From positions 99,990,998-100,054,997 of the forward strand of contig OX328124.1 of NCBI GenBank assembly GCA_946811695.1: a DNA stretch of 64,000 nt, in the 5' to 3' direction. Below the pieces are notes generated by a model that saw nothing but the letters and a program-made list of their open reading frames with translations, did no database searches and was not told the origin of the DNA. Source of the stretch: Gonocerus acuteangulatus (taxonomy: Eukaryota; Arthropoda; Insecta; Hemiptera; Coreidae). Every line of letters begins with the position of its first letter. The stretch's first letter is position 1. Made by a program: the position numbers and the translations under genes. Shown one piece after another: positions 1 through 10,050 of this stretch.

Positions 1-283
1 ATAAATGTAATTTAAAAAAAAACAACCAATTAAAAAGTAAGATAAACAAAGACAAAAACCCGTTCAAAACAACAAAACAAACGCTTTTTAAGTTTTAAGC
101 GCTTATATGATTGACATAGCCCCATCGAATATTTCTTCTGCACCTTTTTTGTAGAGAATTTAGTAATCATTCGAATGGTCACCTTCCAATTACCACGATT
201 TCCCAACCGTTATCGAGATATTTACAAAAAATGTGTGGATCCGAAAACTTTTCATGTCTATTAATAAAATAATTGTTTCTATA

Positions 284-436
284 TAACTGGCGAATAAGGC
301 GGAAGGTCAATAAAATATCGTCACACACTTTTACACTTTTATTTATCTTCCCTACACGTTTCGCACCCTTTTTGGTGCCTCTTCAGGGGAACACACTTGA
401 ACATTAAATTCATCCTTATTCGTCAGTTATATATAT
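284..436 (-). repeat. Short inverted-repeat element with a hammerhead-like core, nested in HINE-2a
   Basis: Ends are inverted repeats (TAACTGGCGAATAAGG at 287 and CCTTATTCGTCAGTTA near 415-430). On the minus strand, 348-391 reads as a minimal type-I hammerhead: stem I UUCCC/GGGAA, core CUGAAGA, stem II around GCACC/GGUGC, then GAAAC and a GUA cleavage triplet. One extra G sits beside stem II. Hammerheads of this minimal form are known in Penelope-like elements and small retrozymes; activity here is inference. Confidence 0.5.
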
Positions 437-895
437 TTGAGCTAAGGGTCATTTAATGAATAATATTTTTTTCGCATACTTCCTTAACTCCAAATATAAC
501 CAAAATTAAAAAATCTTCGTTTGGATTAATTTCCAATATGTAGAAAATATTTCAATTGAATCCCGCGATTCTAAGTACCTACAAAAAAATAATGACTTAC
601 AAAAACATTGATTCCACTTTTCCCAAAAACAATTACAGATACCGCCTTAAAAATTGTTTCATTCGTTTTCCTATGTTAAGAAACCTATAAAACAAGTACC
701 TGCAAGCATATAAACTAAAAAACGTAAGCGTTACGATTTTTTTTTACGCGTATTTCGCCCCAAACCCTATCTTCCCGTGGGCGGATTCTGCTGGTTAACG
801 AACTTGACCTTTCAAATTAGAAGAAAGATTTTTGTACCAAATTTCATCAAAATCGGGCCATATTTGAGCTTGCTAGAGCGTTAACAGACAAGCAT

Positions 896-913
896 ATATA
901 CATATATATATAC

Positions 914-975
<62 letters not shown>

Positions 976-992
976 ATATATATACACACACA
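896..992. repeat. (TA)n and (TG)n microsatellite inside HINE-2a
   Basis: Nearly pure TA for about 70 bp followed by short TG/TA runs. It lies at the same place in the element as the TA tract of every other HINE-2 copy, after CAGACAA..., so it is part of the element rather than a random neighbour. Tyr-Ile reading frames across it are artefacts. Confidence 0.9.
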
Positions 993-1157
993 CAAATTTG
1001 AACCACCTATATTTTCGTGATCTATGGGGTCTCGAAAATATCTATGGGGTCTAGAAACGAAAAAGTTTCTAGTCGGCACTTCCGGATTGCGCCGTGAGGT
1101 CAACCTCATAAGCGGGTTCTCCCTATGGAGGTAGGGAGGAACCGCGCTAAAAGGAGT

Positions 1158-2059
1158 TAAAAAGTCCGTCACGCGGGAGCTGCATAACTAAGCACTTTCC
1201 TCAGAATTTTTGTAGTGTAGACTATATTATTGAATAATTTGCTGTAAATAACCTATATAAATAAAATAAAAACGTGAATAGTTCTGCTCATATACATTTC
1301 TTATGAGAACTGTTTAATTATTAATTTTGTAAATAATTTGCTTTCAGAGTTATGTTAATACATGAATACATGATACTGTGCTACTTAATAAATACAAAAA
1401 AAATCATTTTCCGTCTTTTGATATGACGCAGGAATAGGATACAGTCCCTAAAGCGGCAACTTTGGGAACCTACGTCTGGCCGGATAATTCTAATGAAATA
1501 GAGTTTAAAGTAAACCCTCCTTTCCTATAGACCGATTTACTTCATTTTTACAACACTTCTTTCTCATGAGATACCCATGACGTTTCGTTACAATACCGCA
1601 GACATTACGACCGGTATGAGTATATTAGTACTTGATGTCCGGAGTAAACCCCTCCTCCAAATAACCCGATTTAGTTTATTTTAACAATCCATTTTTCTCT
1701 GTTGATTACCACCACGAATTCCGAGTTTAGTTGAAATGTAAAAAAAATTACGGCAGGTAGTGGCAAATAGGTAATGTGGGTCCGGAGTAACCCCCCCCCC
1801 CTCCTAATAAACCGATTTAGTTTATTTTTACAAAGAATGTCTCTCTTCAGATTAACATAACGAATACCGAGTTTCGTTGAAATATAACAAAAACTACGGC
1901 TGGCATGGTCAAATTAGTGTATTGGGTCCGGGGTAAACCCCCCTCCAGGTGGACCGATTTTGGTGGTTAACGAACTCGTTCAATCGTTTACTAATTGAAC
2001 GCTATATACCACGTTTCGTGAAGAAAAAACAAAAACTCTGGCCGCTATCGTGTTAACAG

Positions 2060-2107
<48 letters not shown>

Positions 2108-2230
2108 CAACGGGGGTCATTTTCGGTGTCTACTAGGTAGGATCGATGGAGATTTGAAGAAATTTTTCAAAAATACCGTCATGAGTGCAACCTCAATAGC
2201 TACTTTCCTTCAAAGGAAAGTGCTAAAAGG
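1158..2230 (+). mobile_element. HINE-1 copy a (Helentron-like, non-autonomous)
   Basis: Starts AAAAAGTCCGTCACGC and ends with hairpin CTTTCC...GGAAAG followed by TGCTAAAAGG. The 5' subterminal CTAAGCACTTTCCTC is the inverse of the 3' hairpin flank, giving a 12-bp subterminal inverted repeat. The centre holds about four degenerate tandem units of roughly 140 bp, each with a CCGATTTA motif (1532, 1666, 1812, 1954), then a (CA)n(TA)n tract at about 2060-2104. Other copies: 17877-18640 (-), 20087-20957 (-), 32208-33309 (+). No coding capacity. Subterminal inverted repeats, a central array and a 3' stem-loop are the known layout of HINE/DINE-1 elements. Confidence 0.75.
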
Positions 2231-2472
2231 AAAAACATTCCTCAGAGAAACGGAAAACATTAGCCTATTCCAAACCTAAAGATATTGAGCTAATAAATAG
2301 TGGTATTTTATAAAGTAATTCTGGGTTAATTATTTAAATAAATAAATAAATTCTTGACTCATACTTTTTTAATTATTTATTAATTTACTTACCGAACACA
2401 GAATTCATGCACACCATCTGAAACAAGCAGACAAATAATAAGAAACAGGTAATGAATTTAAAAACAATACTG
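2231..2472. other. Spacer, nothing recognised
   Basis: AT-rich sequence between HINE-1a and the 5S-derived SINE. No coding, RNA or repeat feature recognised beyond short A/T runs. Confidence 0.6.
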
Positions 2473-2605
2473 GCCAACGGCCGTAGCCACGTTGAATGCA
2501 CCGGTTCCCGTAGATCACCGAAGTTAGGCAACATTGGGCGTGGTCAGTACCTGAATGGGTTGGCATTATAATAGGGTGGCGACCTATATATAGCCTGGCA
2601 GTTGA
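2473..2605 (+). mobile_element. 5S-rRNA-derived SINE with shared 3' core
   Basis: Positions 2473-2563 match the 5' three quarters of a eukaryotic 5S rRNA (GCCAACGGCC at the start, GATCACCGAAGTTA, then GGTCAGTACCTGAATGGG), including the box A and box C promoter parts, but with several changes and no 5S 3' end. It runs directly into a core, AGGGTGGCGACCTATATATA (2573-2592), that recurs in the tRNA-type SINEs at 34537 and 58868. A 5S head on a SINE body is the SINE3 class; 5S box A and C would drive Pol III. It is not a 5S gene. The 3' limit is approximate. Confidence 0.75.
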
Positions 2606-2694
2606 TGAATGAAAACATACCTGAATTCAGAGATAAATTTATTGTGAGCAGATCGTTGATATTGTCGGCGTTCGGTCGTAAATAAACTAAACTT

Positions 2695-2825
2695 ATTTGA
2701 TGAAACAGGTGTTATATTTCTGCCAAAGTTTCGGCTAAAAATTCAAGCCTTCATCAGGGCAATGAGAGAGTGGAAACAGATGAAGGGTTGAATCTCAACT
2801 GAAACCTCGGCACAAATATAAAAAT
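2695..2825 (-). repeat. Inverted-repeat element with hammerhead-like cores
   Basis: Two diverged half-units face each other. On the minus strand 2722-2760 reads GCC, CUGAUGA, a stem GGCU/AGCC, then GAAAC and GGC; the plus strand at 2780-2814 carries a weaker version. The same unit recurs at 31838-32040. The CUGAUGA...GAAAC arrangement between GCC/GGC fits a minimal hammerhead with one extra A before stem II. Probably a remnant of a Penelope-like or similar retroelement; inference. Confidence 0.4.
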
Positions 2826-2918
2826 TTTGTTATGAATGATAATGTGGTTTTCTTTACCACACAACCTAACCCTGATAACACATTATTTTATTTCATTATC
2901 CTTAATATATATTAATTA

Positions 2919-2994
<76 letters not shown>
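2919..2994. repeat. (TA)n(GA)n microsatellite
   Basis: About 45 bp of TA followed by about 30 bp of GA. Confidence 0.95.
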
Positions 2995-2998
<4 letters not shown>

Positions 2999-3119
2999 AT
3001 AGGCTGATTTTACATTACAAACCTCGATTATTTGTTAGAAGTAACTTACAAATTGAACTTGACGAATTGAAAGGCCTATTCACAGGAAGTGTCAACATAG
3101 CGTGTTTTCATATAATATT

Positions 3120-3888
3120 TGTATCTGATGTCATTTGAAAAGCTTAGAAGAAAAAATTTTATTATTCATCCTACACGATTATCGATAATAAACAAACACT
3201 TTCGAAAGGCCATCCACCGTTTTCTCCAAGTGAGGCGGACTAAGCCGATGTTTTGTCTGATTACTTTTAACAGGGAATTTATTAGGCTTTCCTTTATAGC
3301 TACAAGGGTCCTTAAAAAAGGTCCGTTAAAGCAGTGCACAACAGTTTTTTATTTCTTTTACAGCTGTCACTGTCCACAATACCGCATCGAGTACGTAAAA
3401 TAATCTCTTGAGTCCATTTTCGTAATGCTTCTGGAATAAATCGTTTTCTGTAATGTGTTTTGAAATTTTTAACAATGCCGAGATCGAGGGGCTGGCAGCA
3501 AAATGTCATATTCGGCGGAAAAAACTGAATTTTAACATTTATTAGTTGCATCTGTGGGTGGCATGTCATGTTGTCCAAAAACAAAATTACACGCCGTTTT
3601 CTAAGTCGCATTCTCTGATGGAAAGTTGTTAGCCATTCACTCATTATAGGCGTTGTCGTCCATGCTTTATTGTTAGCTTGCCAAAATAATCCTAAAGTAT
3701 TGACCTTAATGTTCTTAAAACAACGTGGTTTTGATGATTTGCCGATTATTAAAGGCTGTTCAAAATCCCCTTCGATATTTACGCACAACATAAACGTTAA
3801 ACGATGTTTGCTTTGTTTGTCTTCTGTGCACGTTTCCCCATACTCTTCTTTGGTAGGGCCCGAAAAAATAAAGCCGTTTCATCAAAAT

Positions 3889-3891
<3 letters not shown>
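3120..3891 (-). pseudogene. Decayed pogo/Tigger (DDE_1) transposase
   Basis: Minus-strand reading across two frames gives the catalytic half of a Tigger/jerky-like transposase. Seen in order: FDETALFFRALP (first Asp, about 3840-3880), a frameshift, ERRLT-like stretch, MLCVNIEGDFEQPLIIG, WLTTFHQRM, the second-Asp motif VILFLDNMTCHP (about 3560-3600) and the third-Asp motif PLDLGIVKNFKTHYRK (about 3450-3500). A further frameshift near 3400 moves to a frame reading YVLDAVLWTVTAVKEI. The N-terminal HTH/CENPB domains are absent: the copy stops at the (TA)n at 3894. Tigger transposases act on their own TIRs by cut-and-paste; this one is not functional. Confidence 0.8.

Positions 3892-3893
<2 letters not shown>

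Positions 3894-3955
<62 letters not shown>
3894..3955. repeat. (TA)n microsatellite breaking the Tigger copy
   Basis: About 60 bp of pure TA at the exact point where the transposase coding sequence is lost. Confidence 0.95.
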
Positions 3956-3956
<1 letters not shown>

Positions 3957-3958
<2 letters not shown>

Positions 3959-4709
3959 GCCTCATAGTCATGGCAAATGTAAACCTATTTATTCCAATCT
4001 TGAACTAAATCAACATTAACCGATGCACTTTCACCACATATCGTTCTAAAAACTACGCGAACTTAGACGTAACTTCGGCGTTTTGCCGAAGTCAAACTTC
4101 GCGCTCAGGTCTCTAATACAAAGACTTAAACTATCACACACTTTTGAAACTTCCACTTTATTTTTTATAGTTACACAAGTTCTTTTCGGAGTTCATGACT
4201 AGATATAAACTGAATAAAACCTGCTGAAAAATGGTGTTACAAAGCAAGATGGTGTTCCTGGAACAGTACGGTTTACTCTTGAAATTTCGTATGAATTTTA
4301 CTAGCAATGCCCGCCAGGGTGTGCTTTTTCTTGAGATTATGAGAATCCAATTAAATATATTACCCTGCTGTCCGCTATTGGGACTTGAAATCAGCTAATG
4401 GGTATTTTAGATGACCGTTGTCCGTAAGTAGAGGGTCCGCTATTGAGAGGTGCTAAAGCATTGGTTTAAACGGGTTTTCGCCGGGACCATGGATATTCTG
4501 TCCGTTCATAGAGGTGTCCGCTATATGGAGGTCTCTGTTACAGGAGGTATAACTATACTTATGCTTGCCCAGATTATACCAATATTTACACAACATACTC
4601 GTAGTATCATTGAGATCATATGTCGCCGAATAGTCTTCCAGCTACAGTTTTGCAAAGATACTAAACATTATATAATAAAGGCGATTTTGTCTTTGTTTCC
4701 TAAAAAACC
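3957..4709 (-). other. Possible 5' end of a Tigger-like element, otherwise unrecognised
   Basis: No coding sequence. Between 4370 and 4545 the motif TCCGCTATTG / TCCGCTATAT plus GAGGT occurs four times. Repeated short motifs of this kind occur in the terminal regions of Tigger elements, so this may be the 5' end of the element whose transposase lies at 3120-3891, ending near 4545. No clear matching inverted end was found. The first 300 bases hold nothing else recognisable. Confidence 0.3.
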
Positions 4710-4840
4710 AGTCGGAGTTGTATTTTACTAATAAATTGATCCTAAATAATTCATTATTTAATCGCATTATATATGATTATAATTCCTGATAGTAAGAAAT
4801 CAATCGTTTTAGCCGAATCGAAGAGTCCAGTAGTAGAGAA

Positions 4841-6714
4841 ATGGCGAAGAAGGGAAAACTCATTTCCTTCATTCGAGGATTTAGAACAATTTCTTGTACT
4901 TATCCTTTTGATGAGGAATATTCTCTATCAAAATGGAGAGTTCTCTCGACATTTTTTCATTCAAATATGGCAATATTAATAATGGTGTTCTATGATATTT
5001 CACTTATTTCGGCTTTTGAGGACAATCGAAACACTGAAGCTTTCTTAATTTTAGATTTTCCACGCGTTGTTTCTGGGGCTTTTAGTAATTATTTTACTTG
5101 GATCATTTTGGTTAAAAATAGGGAAATCCTATCTGAAATTAAAAACAAATTTGATCAATTTATAAGGGAAAAAGAAATTAAACAAGATTCATCCCGTATA
5201 AATATCTTATTAATAATGTTAGTATTCGCAATATTAGTCTGGTTTTTGTGTTACGGGGGGAGCGGGGTTCTTTATTATCGACATCCAGACTTTCTAGCCA
5301 TTCGTGTTTCAAATCTTATCCTTCACAATGTTACACATATGTATTGCATAAGTTTCTTATGTCAAATTGTTCTGTTCCACGAATCAATATGTGATGTATT
5401 TTCTGCTGTACTCTGCTCTTATACGCCAGAGGAAGCGGTAAAGAATTTCTACGAAGTTGTTACTAAAAGGGATCAGTTCTTGAACATTTATAGATTCCAT
5501 TTTATATTTTATATATCGTGGATATTATTGCAGATAGTCGAAGGTTCTAAGGACGTAATTTTACTTATCTATTGGGGTTACAAAAGATTTGAGAATACAT
5601 TTGTGCTTGAATTTCAAATAGTATGGGGTATGCATTTGCTGAATTTGTTACTTCTTCTCATAGTGATGGTTATTGCTGTTAGTAAAATTCAATTGCTGGT
5701 GAGCTACAATTCGATATCCATTATTGCTTTCATTTATTATCGAAATAATGCCAATAAGCAACTTACGATAGCTTTTGAGTCTCATAAAGACTTCAGCATT
5801 AAAATTACTACTCATTTAGAAGGACTAATTTTTATGTGATAAGTAGAGGTTCGATGTCCGCTATATTTATGTAAACATGGGCATTTAAAGATAGAAACTA
5901 TCAAATTTATCTATCTATTTAGCTGTAATGAGTAAATTTTAATAGCTGGAAAAAGAATATTACGTGCTCAATAACTTGAGTTGTTTTTATATTTAGGAAA
6001 CAAATTATTACTATTTCAAAATCATTTTCAGGAAAGGAGGTTCATGGAGAATATGTACGAGAGAATGCTGAGATACCGATCCGACGAAATAATAAACGAT
6101 GTAATTATTATAAAAAGAAAAAGCAAGTTTATGAATTACCTATAATGAAATTATACTAATAGTAATTTCGTACTCCTTTAGGATTACATGAATTTATTTT
6201 TTATGGCGAAAAGGGACTCGGAGTTTTCAGTGTGTGGGTTTTTCAAGTTGAATCGTTCAATATTATGCTCAGTAAGTTATATTTTTCCAACATATTAAAC
6301 TCCTTAAAACTAGACCTAACGATGCAAAATACCAATATCATTTTATCATAGATGTTCCATACACATTATGAGTTACTTCTTCACGTTTGCCAAGTTCATA
6401 TTGTCTGGTTAGGCTAAGTCATTGCTCAACCAAAGCCTCCAAGCCCTCGCTCCTTATGCAGCGTTCAGGGGTTCCTCACAGAACCCAGCTCAACCAGATC
6501 CTCGGAGATCATATTTCTTAAACCATTTCTTTAATACGTCATACTACTTATAGCGCAAATAACATATAAAAGTTTTTGCTCTTTTTGACAAAGTTTGTGA
6601 CTTATATAAATTTAGGAAAACTTTATTTTTTTTCAGTGGATCACCATAGTAACCACGTACTTGGTCATCGTCCTTCAGTACGTCCTGGAAGATCCAAATT
6701 TAATAAAAAAGTAG
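4841..6714 (+). CDS. Gustatory receptor-like 7-TM chemoreceptor, intact (GrA)
   Basis: Four exons, all phase 0: 4841-5698, 6032-6100, 6182-6271, 6637-6714 (stop TAG). They join to 364 codons, the usual Gr length of 350-450 aa. Donors are GTGAGC, GTAATT (weak), GTAAGT; acceptors are TTTTCAG, CTTTAG, TTTCAG. Exon 1 encodes about six hydrophobic segments (e.g. residues near 45-60, 68-92, 120-140, 155-180, 210-235, 255-285). Exon 3 has SVCGFFKLNRSILCS and exon 4 has TYLVIVLQ, the conserved TM7 TYhhhhhQ motif of insect Grs. Such proteins are ligand-gated cation channels in the sensory-neuron plasma membrane; the ligand is unknown. The start MAKKGKLISF is conserved in the three paralogues. It is the only copy of the four without a break. 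No promoter element was identified. The exon 2 donor could be different. Confidence 0.88.
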
Positions 6715-7969
6715 AGGATAAAATAAGCAAGATAATTTGTACTATCTATGTTTGTAATAACACAATATTATTTATATATCACATATAGTTGATAACATTC
6801 AATCCATAAAATGTATTAGAAAACATAGTGTTTATGTCGTCGATACAAATGCAAACTAACGAATGTGAAAATCACCACTTTCAAGAGTGAAATTACTTTT
6901 ATTTATTACTTTGCTTTTGTACAGTCAAATAGTAGGCAGATGCGACCTTTTGACAGTGGTTACATCCTCCTTTCACTGTGTGAACTTAGATTCGAGAGTT
7001 TTCCGTCCCTCAGTCGAACAGCAATCAGAAAAGATTTGAAATGAAAAATGCTTTTTTTCACATTCGATACTTTGCATTTGTATCGACGATATGAGAAAGT
7101 AAACGAGAGGAGAGAAGCCTGCCATTATTCCTCACACAATCATATCAATTGTCGGTATTTTATGTACTTTAATATGCATTGTATACATTATGTACTTCTT
7201 AATTACAATGCTTTAGAACATACATAGAATAGTTAAGAAGGAGAAATACTAGTTAAATTCATCTGCTTTAATATTTATCAGAACGTTATAGCACACTATA
7301 TTTCTACCTTCTCTGCACTTCAACAACAGTCGAAATAAGAAACTCTCTTCAAACATGGAGAAGGCCATGTATAATTTTGCATAAGGCAGAGAAGATATAT
7401 AAGAAGCACCAAAATTTTGAATGTTCACTGACTATATAATAATTATGAGTATATATTCCTTAGACGTATAAAATAAATAATTTTTAGATTAAAAAGTCTC
7501 TCATTTACCAACTTATCCAACCCTTCGAAAGATATTTTTGTAAATGTATTTGTTAAGGCAACAATAAGATTTATATTAAAAATCCAGAGAATATCCTACA
7601 TAAAAACTTTCCAATCCAGAATACATGCTGAATACTTTTCCGGGAAGGCCAGGTAAATTCCTACAGCTTAATCCGTGGAAACTTATTAATTTTTTTTATA
7701 ATACTCTTTTACACCTAGATTTGGTTGGGTATAGCAAATATCATTGTGTGTAGGTTGTTAGTAATAAAGCTTAAATACAGGAGGAGGAGAATTTAATTTC
7801 CACATAATTTCGTCTGTCAGTCTAAAAGTATAATTTCATGTATTACGGAATATTAGAAAAATCGTATTCATTTTGTAAAGACTCATAATATTAAAATAGT
7901 TAGCTTAAATTCTAACGATAAATAATGATTTATCTAAAAAATGTACTAAGCAACTTTAGCATTTTATAT
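6715..7969. other. Intergenic spacer conserved between duplicated blocks
   Basis: No gene seen. The sequence matches 22111-23115 and 24830-25014 in block 2 closely, including a segment with GAGAAAGTAAACGAGAGGAG that occurs once here (about 7090) and twice in block 2 (22232 and 22447), so block 2 has a small internal duplication of about 215 bp. Confidence 0.7.
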
Positions 7970-8334
7970 TTAAAAAAAAAAATCAGTCTCGTTAGACGCC
8001 ACGAACGCCCTGAGGGGCAGATACTATGGTATCTGGGCCCTAAAGTATCTGAATAATGACCATACGGCACACTAGGGAGATAGTGTGGTCAGTACTATGC
8101 TCCGGCCGCCTGATTTTCCCCTTGGCTGCTTCGACTGCTAGAGTCATTAGTACTCAAGGTACCCATTATTAAATTAATTAAAGGCTGGGTTGGCCTAGGG
8201 ACGGTCAGAGAGGCAAATTTCAACCCATGAACGAAGACAATAGAAGAAAAAATCTTTAGTACTTGCTCGGGATTTGAACCCAGGTCCTCCAACTTATTAG
8301 TCCAGTGCTCTACCACTGACCAAACCTCGCCCCC
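7970..8334 (-). mobile_element. tRNA-Ile-like SINE copy a, oligo-T tail
   Basis: Minus strand starts GGGGGCGAGG and has degraded A-box and a B-box (GGGTTCAAATCCCG-like); the best head is in copy d at 26908. It ends ...GACTGA followed by a T run (A run 7970-7982 on the plus strand). Flanked by TTATATTT on both sides (target duplication). The paralogous insertion at 25014-25387 shows that it predates the block duplication. Confidence 0.8.
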
Positions 8335-8433
8335 TTATATTTGAAATGTTGAAGGATTTTATGTTTCTCGGCTGGCTATTGGGAGGATGACGAATTGTGC
8401 TAGTGGCCATTGCGGTCGATTCACAATAAATGG

Positions 8434-8438
<5 letters not shown>

Positions 8439-8477
<39 letters not shown>
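8439..8477. repeat. Poly-A run replacing the GrB upstream region
   Basis: About 39 A residues ending 24 bp before the GrB start codon. In block 2 the equivalent GrD gene has about 330 bp between the matching A run and its ATG, so the region upstream of GrB was deleted at this run. Confidence 0.9.
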
Positions 8478-8482
<5 letters not shown>

Positions 8483-8501
8483 GGAGTCCAGTTTGAGAGA
8501 A

Positions 8502-9179
8502 ATGACGAAGAAGGGAAAACTCATTTCCTTCATTCGTGGATTTAGAACAATTTCTTGTACTTATCCTTTTGATGAGGAATATTCTCTACCAAATTGGAGA
8601 CTCCTCTCGACAACTTTTCATTCAAATACGGCAATATTAATATTTGTATTCTATCAATTTTCGCTTACTTCGGTTTTTAAGGACAACCGAGAGAACGATG
8701 TATTCTTTATTCTAGAAATTCTCCGTGTTCTTTTAGGAGTATTTAGTAATTATTTCACTTGGATCATTTTGGTTAAAAATAAAGAAATCTTATCTAAAAT
8801 TAAAAACAAATTTGATCAAATTATAAGTGAACAAGAAATGAAACCAGATTATTCCCGTGGAATTGTCTTATTAATAATATTAATATTCACAATATTTGTG
8901 TGGTGTTTGTGTAATGGCGTAAGTATGATTCTCTATTATCGACAACCAGAGATTCTAAAAGTTAGTCTTTCAAATCGTATCCTCTTTAACATTACACATA
9001 TGTATTGCATAAGTTTCTTATGTCAAATTGCTCTGTTCCACCATTCAATATGAGATATATTTTCTGTTGTATGTAACTCTGCTCCTATGGGCCAGAGGAA
9101 GCGGTCAAGAATTTCTACGAGGTTGTGACAATGAAGGACAAATTCCTGAACATTTACAGATTCCATTTTATGTTTTACT
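8502..9179 (+). pseudogene. Gustatory receptor-like pseudogene (GrB)
   Basis: Starts MTKKGKLISFIRG, very like GrA and closest to GrD. It reads through about 183 codons to an in-frame TGA at about 9051, where GrA/GrD have a Cys codon. Just after it a 12-nt change (TATGTAACTCTG region) shifts the frame; the remaining codons still match KNFYEVV and NIYRFHFMF until 9179. There homology stops abruptly at a HINE-2-type sequence, so the last third of exon 1 and exons 2-4 are missing. Its upstream region is also lost. Not expected to make a receptor. Confidence 0.88.
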
Positions 9180-10050
9180 AGCTGACTAACCGTGCTTCAC
9201 CACGGCCGATAAGTAGTTTTTATATTGCGTTAAAGAAGGTATTATCAAAATTAACGCTTCTACATAATTTTGTACAGCTTATTATTGCACGGACTTTAGA
9301 GTTACCCAGGAAACACAATGTGGAGGTAACCGTGCTAGTTTCCGTTGGGGAGTAAAAAATGAAAAATATAACAACCACTTAAAAAGATAGGTAAACACAG
9401 AAAAATACACGTTTAAAAGAAGAAAACTAACAACTTTAAAGTTTTAAGCACTTATCTCTTCGGTTGACATCGCCCCACCGAACATTACAACAGAATCTTG
9501 TTTGTAGAGAATTTAGTAATCTTTCGAATAGCCGCCTTCCACTACTACGATTTCCCAACCGTTTTCGAGATACTTTAGAAAATATACTGAGATCCGAAAA
9601 CTTTGTATCACCATTAATACAATTTTTTTCCACATACTTCTTACCCCCAAACGATACAAAAGTTTTAATATCCTAGATTAGATGAATGTGAAATACCTGG
9701 TACAAGTTTCAAATGAACTAATCATCGTTTCTGAATACCCAAACAGAAAATTAGTTTGGAAAAGTATTTGTATTAATTTTTCTCGTAAACGGTTACAGAA
9801 ATCGCTTTAAAAATGGTTTCATTCGTTTTCCTACGTTAAGGAACCTATATAACGCGTACCTCCAAGCATATGGACTCGAAAATGTAAGCGTTCCGATTTA
9901 TTCGCGCAAATTTTGCTTCAAAAACCATTTTCCAGTAAACGGATTCAGCTGGTTAAAGAACTTGACCTTTCAAATGGGAAGAAAGATTTTTGTACCAAAT
10001 GTCACCAAAATCGGACCATTTTTGAGCCGATAAGGAACATCTTAATAAGT
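9180..10050 (+). mobile_element. HINE-2-related insertion truncating GrB
   Basis: Begins CTAGCTGACTAACCG, unlike the HINE-2 5' leader, then from about 9350 follows the HINE-2 interior (CACTTATCTCTTCGGTTGACATCGCC, TTAACGAACTTGACC-like and CACCAAAATCGGACC motifs). It stops near 10040 without (TA)n or the 3' hairpin. It may be a related subfamily or a 3'-deleted copy. The left junction is precise against GrD (TATGTTTTA followed by TATCTC). Confidence 0.6.

Larger units (their letters stand above)
1..1153 (+). mobile_element. HINE-2 copy a (Helentron-like, non-autonomous), cut by window edge
   Basis: Family defined here by comparing copies within the window (36910-38227 and 45178-46407 are the best full copies). 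This copy has the family's interior (matching the segment near 45590-45720), the block with the motif TTCATCAAAATCGG, a (TA)n tract at about 896-966, and the 3' end: a hairpin with stems GGTTCTCCC / GGGAGGAACC followed by GCGCTAAAA (about 1113-1153). The 5' end lies outside the window. A 150-bp hairpin element is nested at 284-436. No coding capacity. The Helentron-like assignment is inferred from structure: subterminal inverted repeats, 3' hairpin and internal arrays. Confidence 0.7.
4710..9180 (+). repeat. Segmental duplication, block 1 (GrA-SINE-GrB)
   Basis: Collinear with 18831-26690. Both begin at TTGTATTTTACTAATAAATTG and run through a receptor gene, a conserved spacer, the same minus-strand SINE and a second receptor gene. 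Block 2 is longer because of later insertions (HINE-1c at 20087, HINE-2e at 23115, minisatellite expansion at 21381). Block 1 alone lost about 270 bp upstream of GrB, replaced by a poly-A run (8439-8477). Confidence 0.85.

Noticed and set aside
2473..2563. Functional 5S rRNA gene
   Set aside because: Lacks the 5S 3' end, has several changes and continues into a SINE core.
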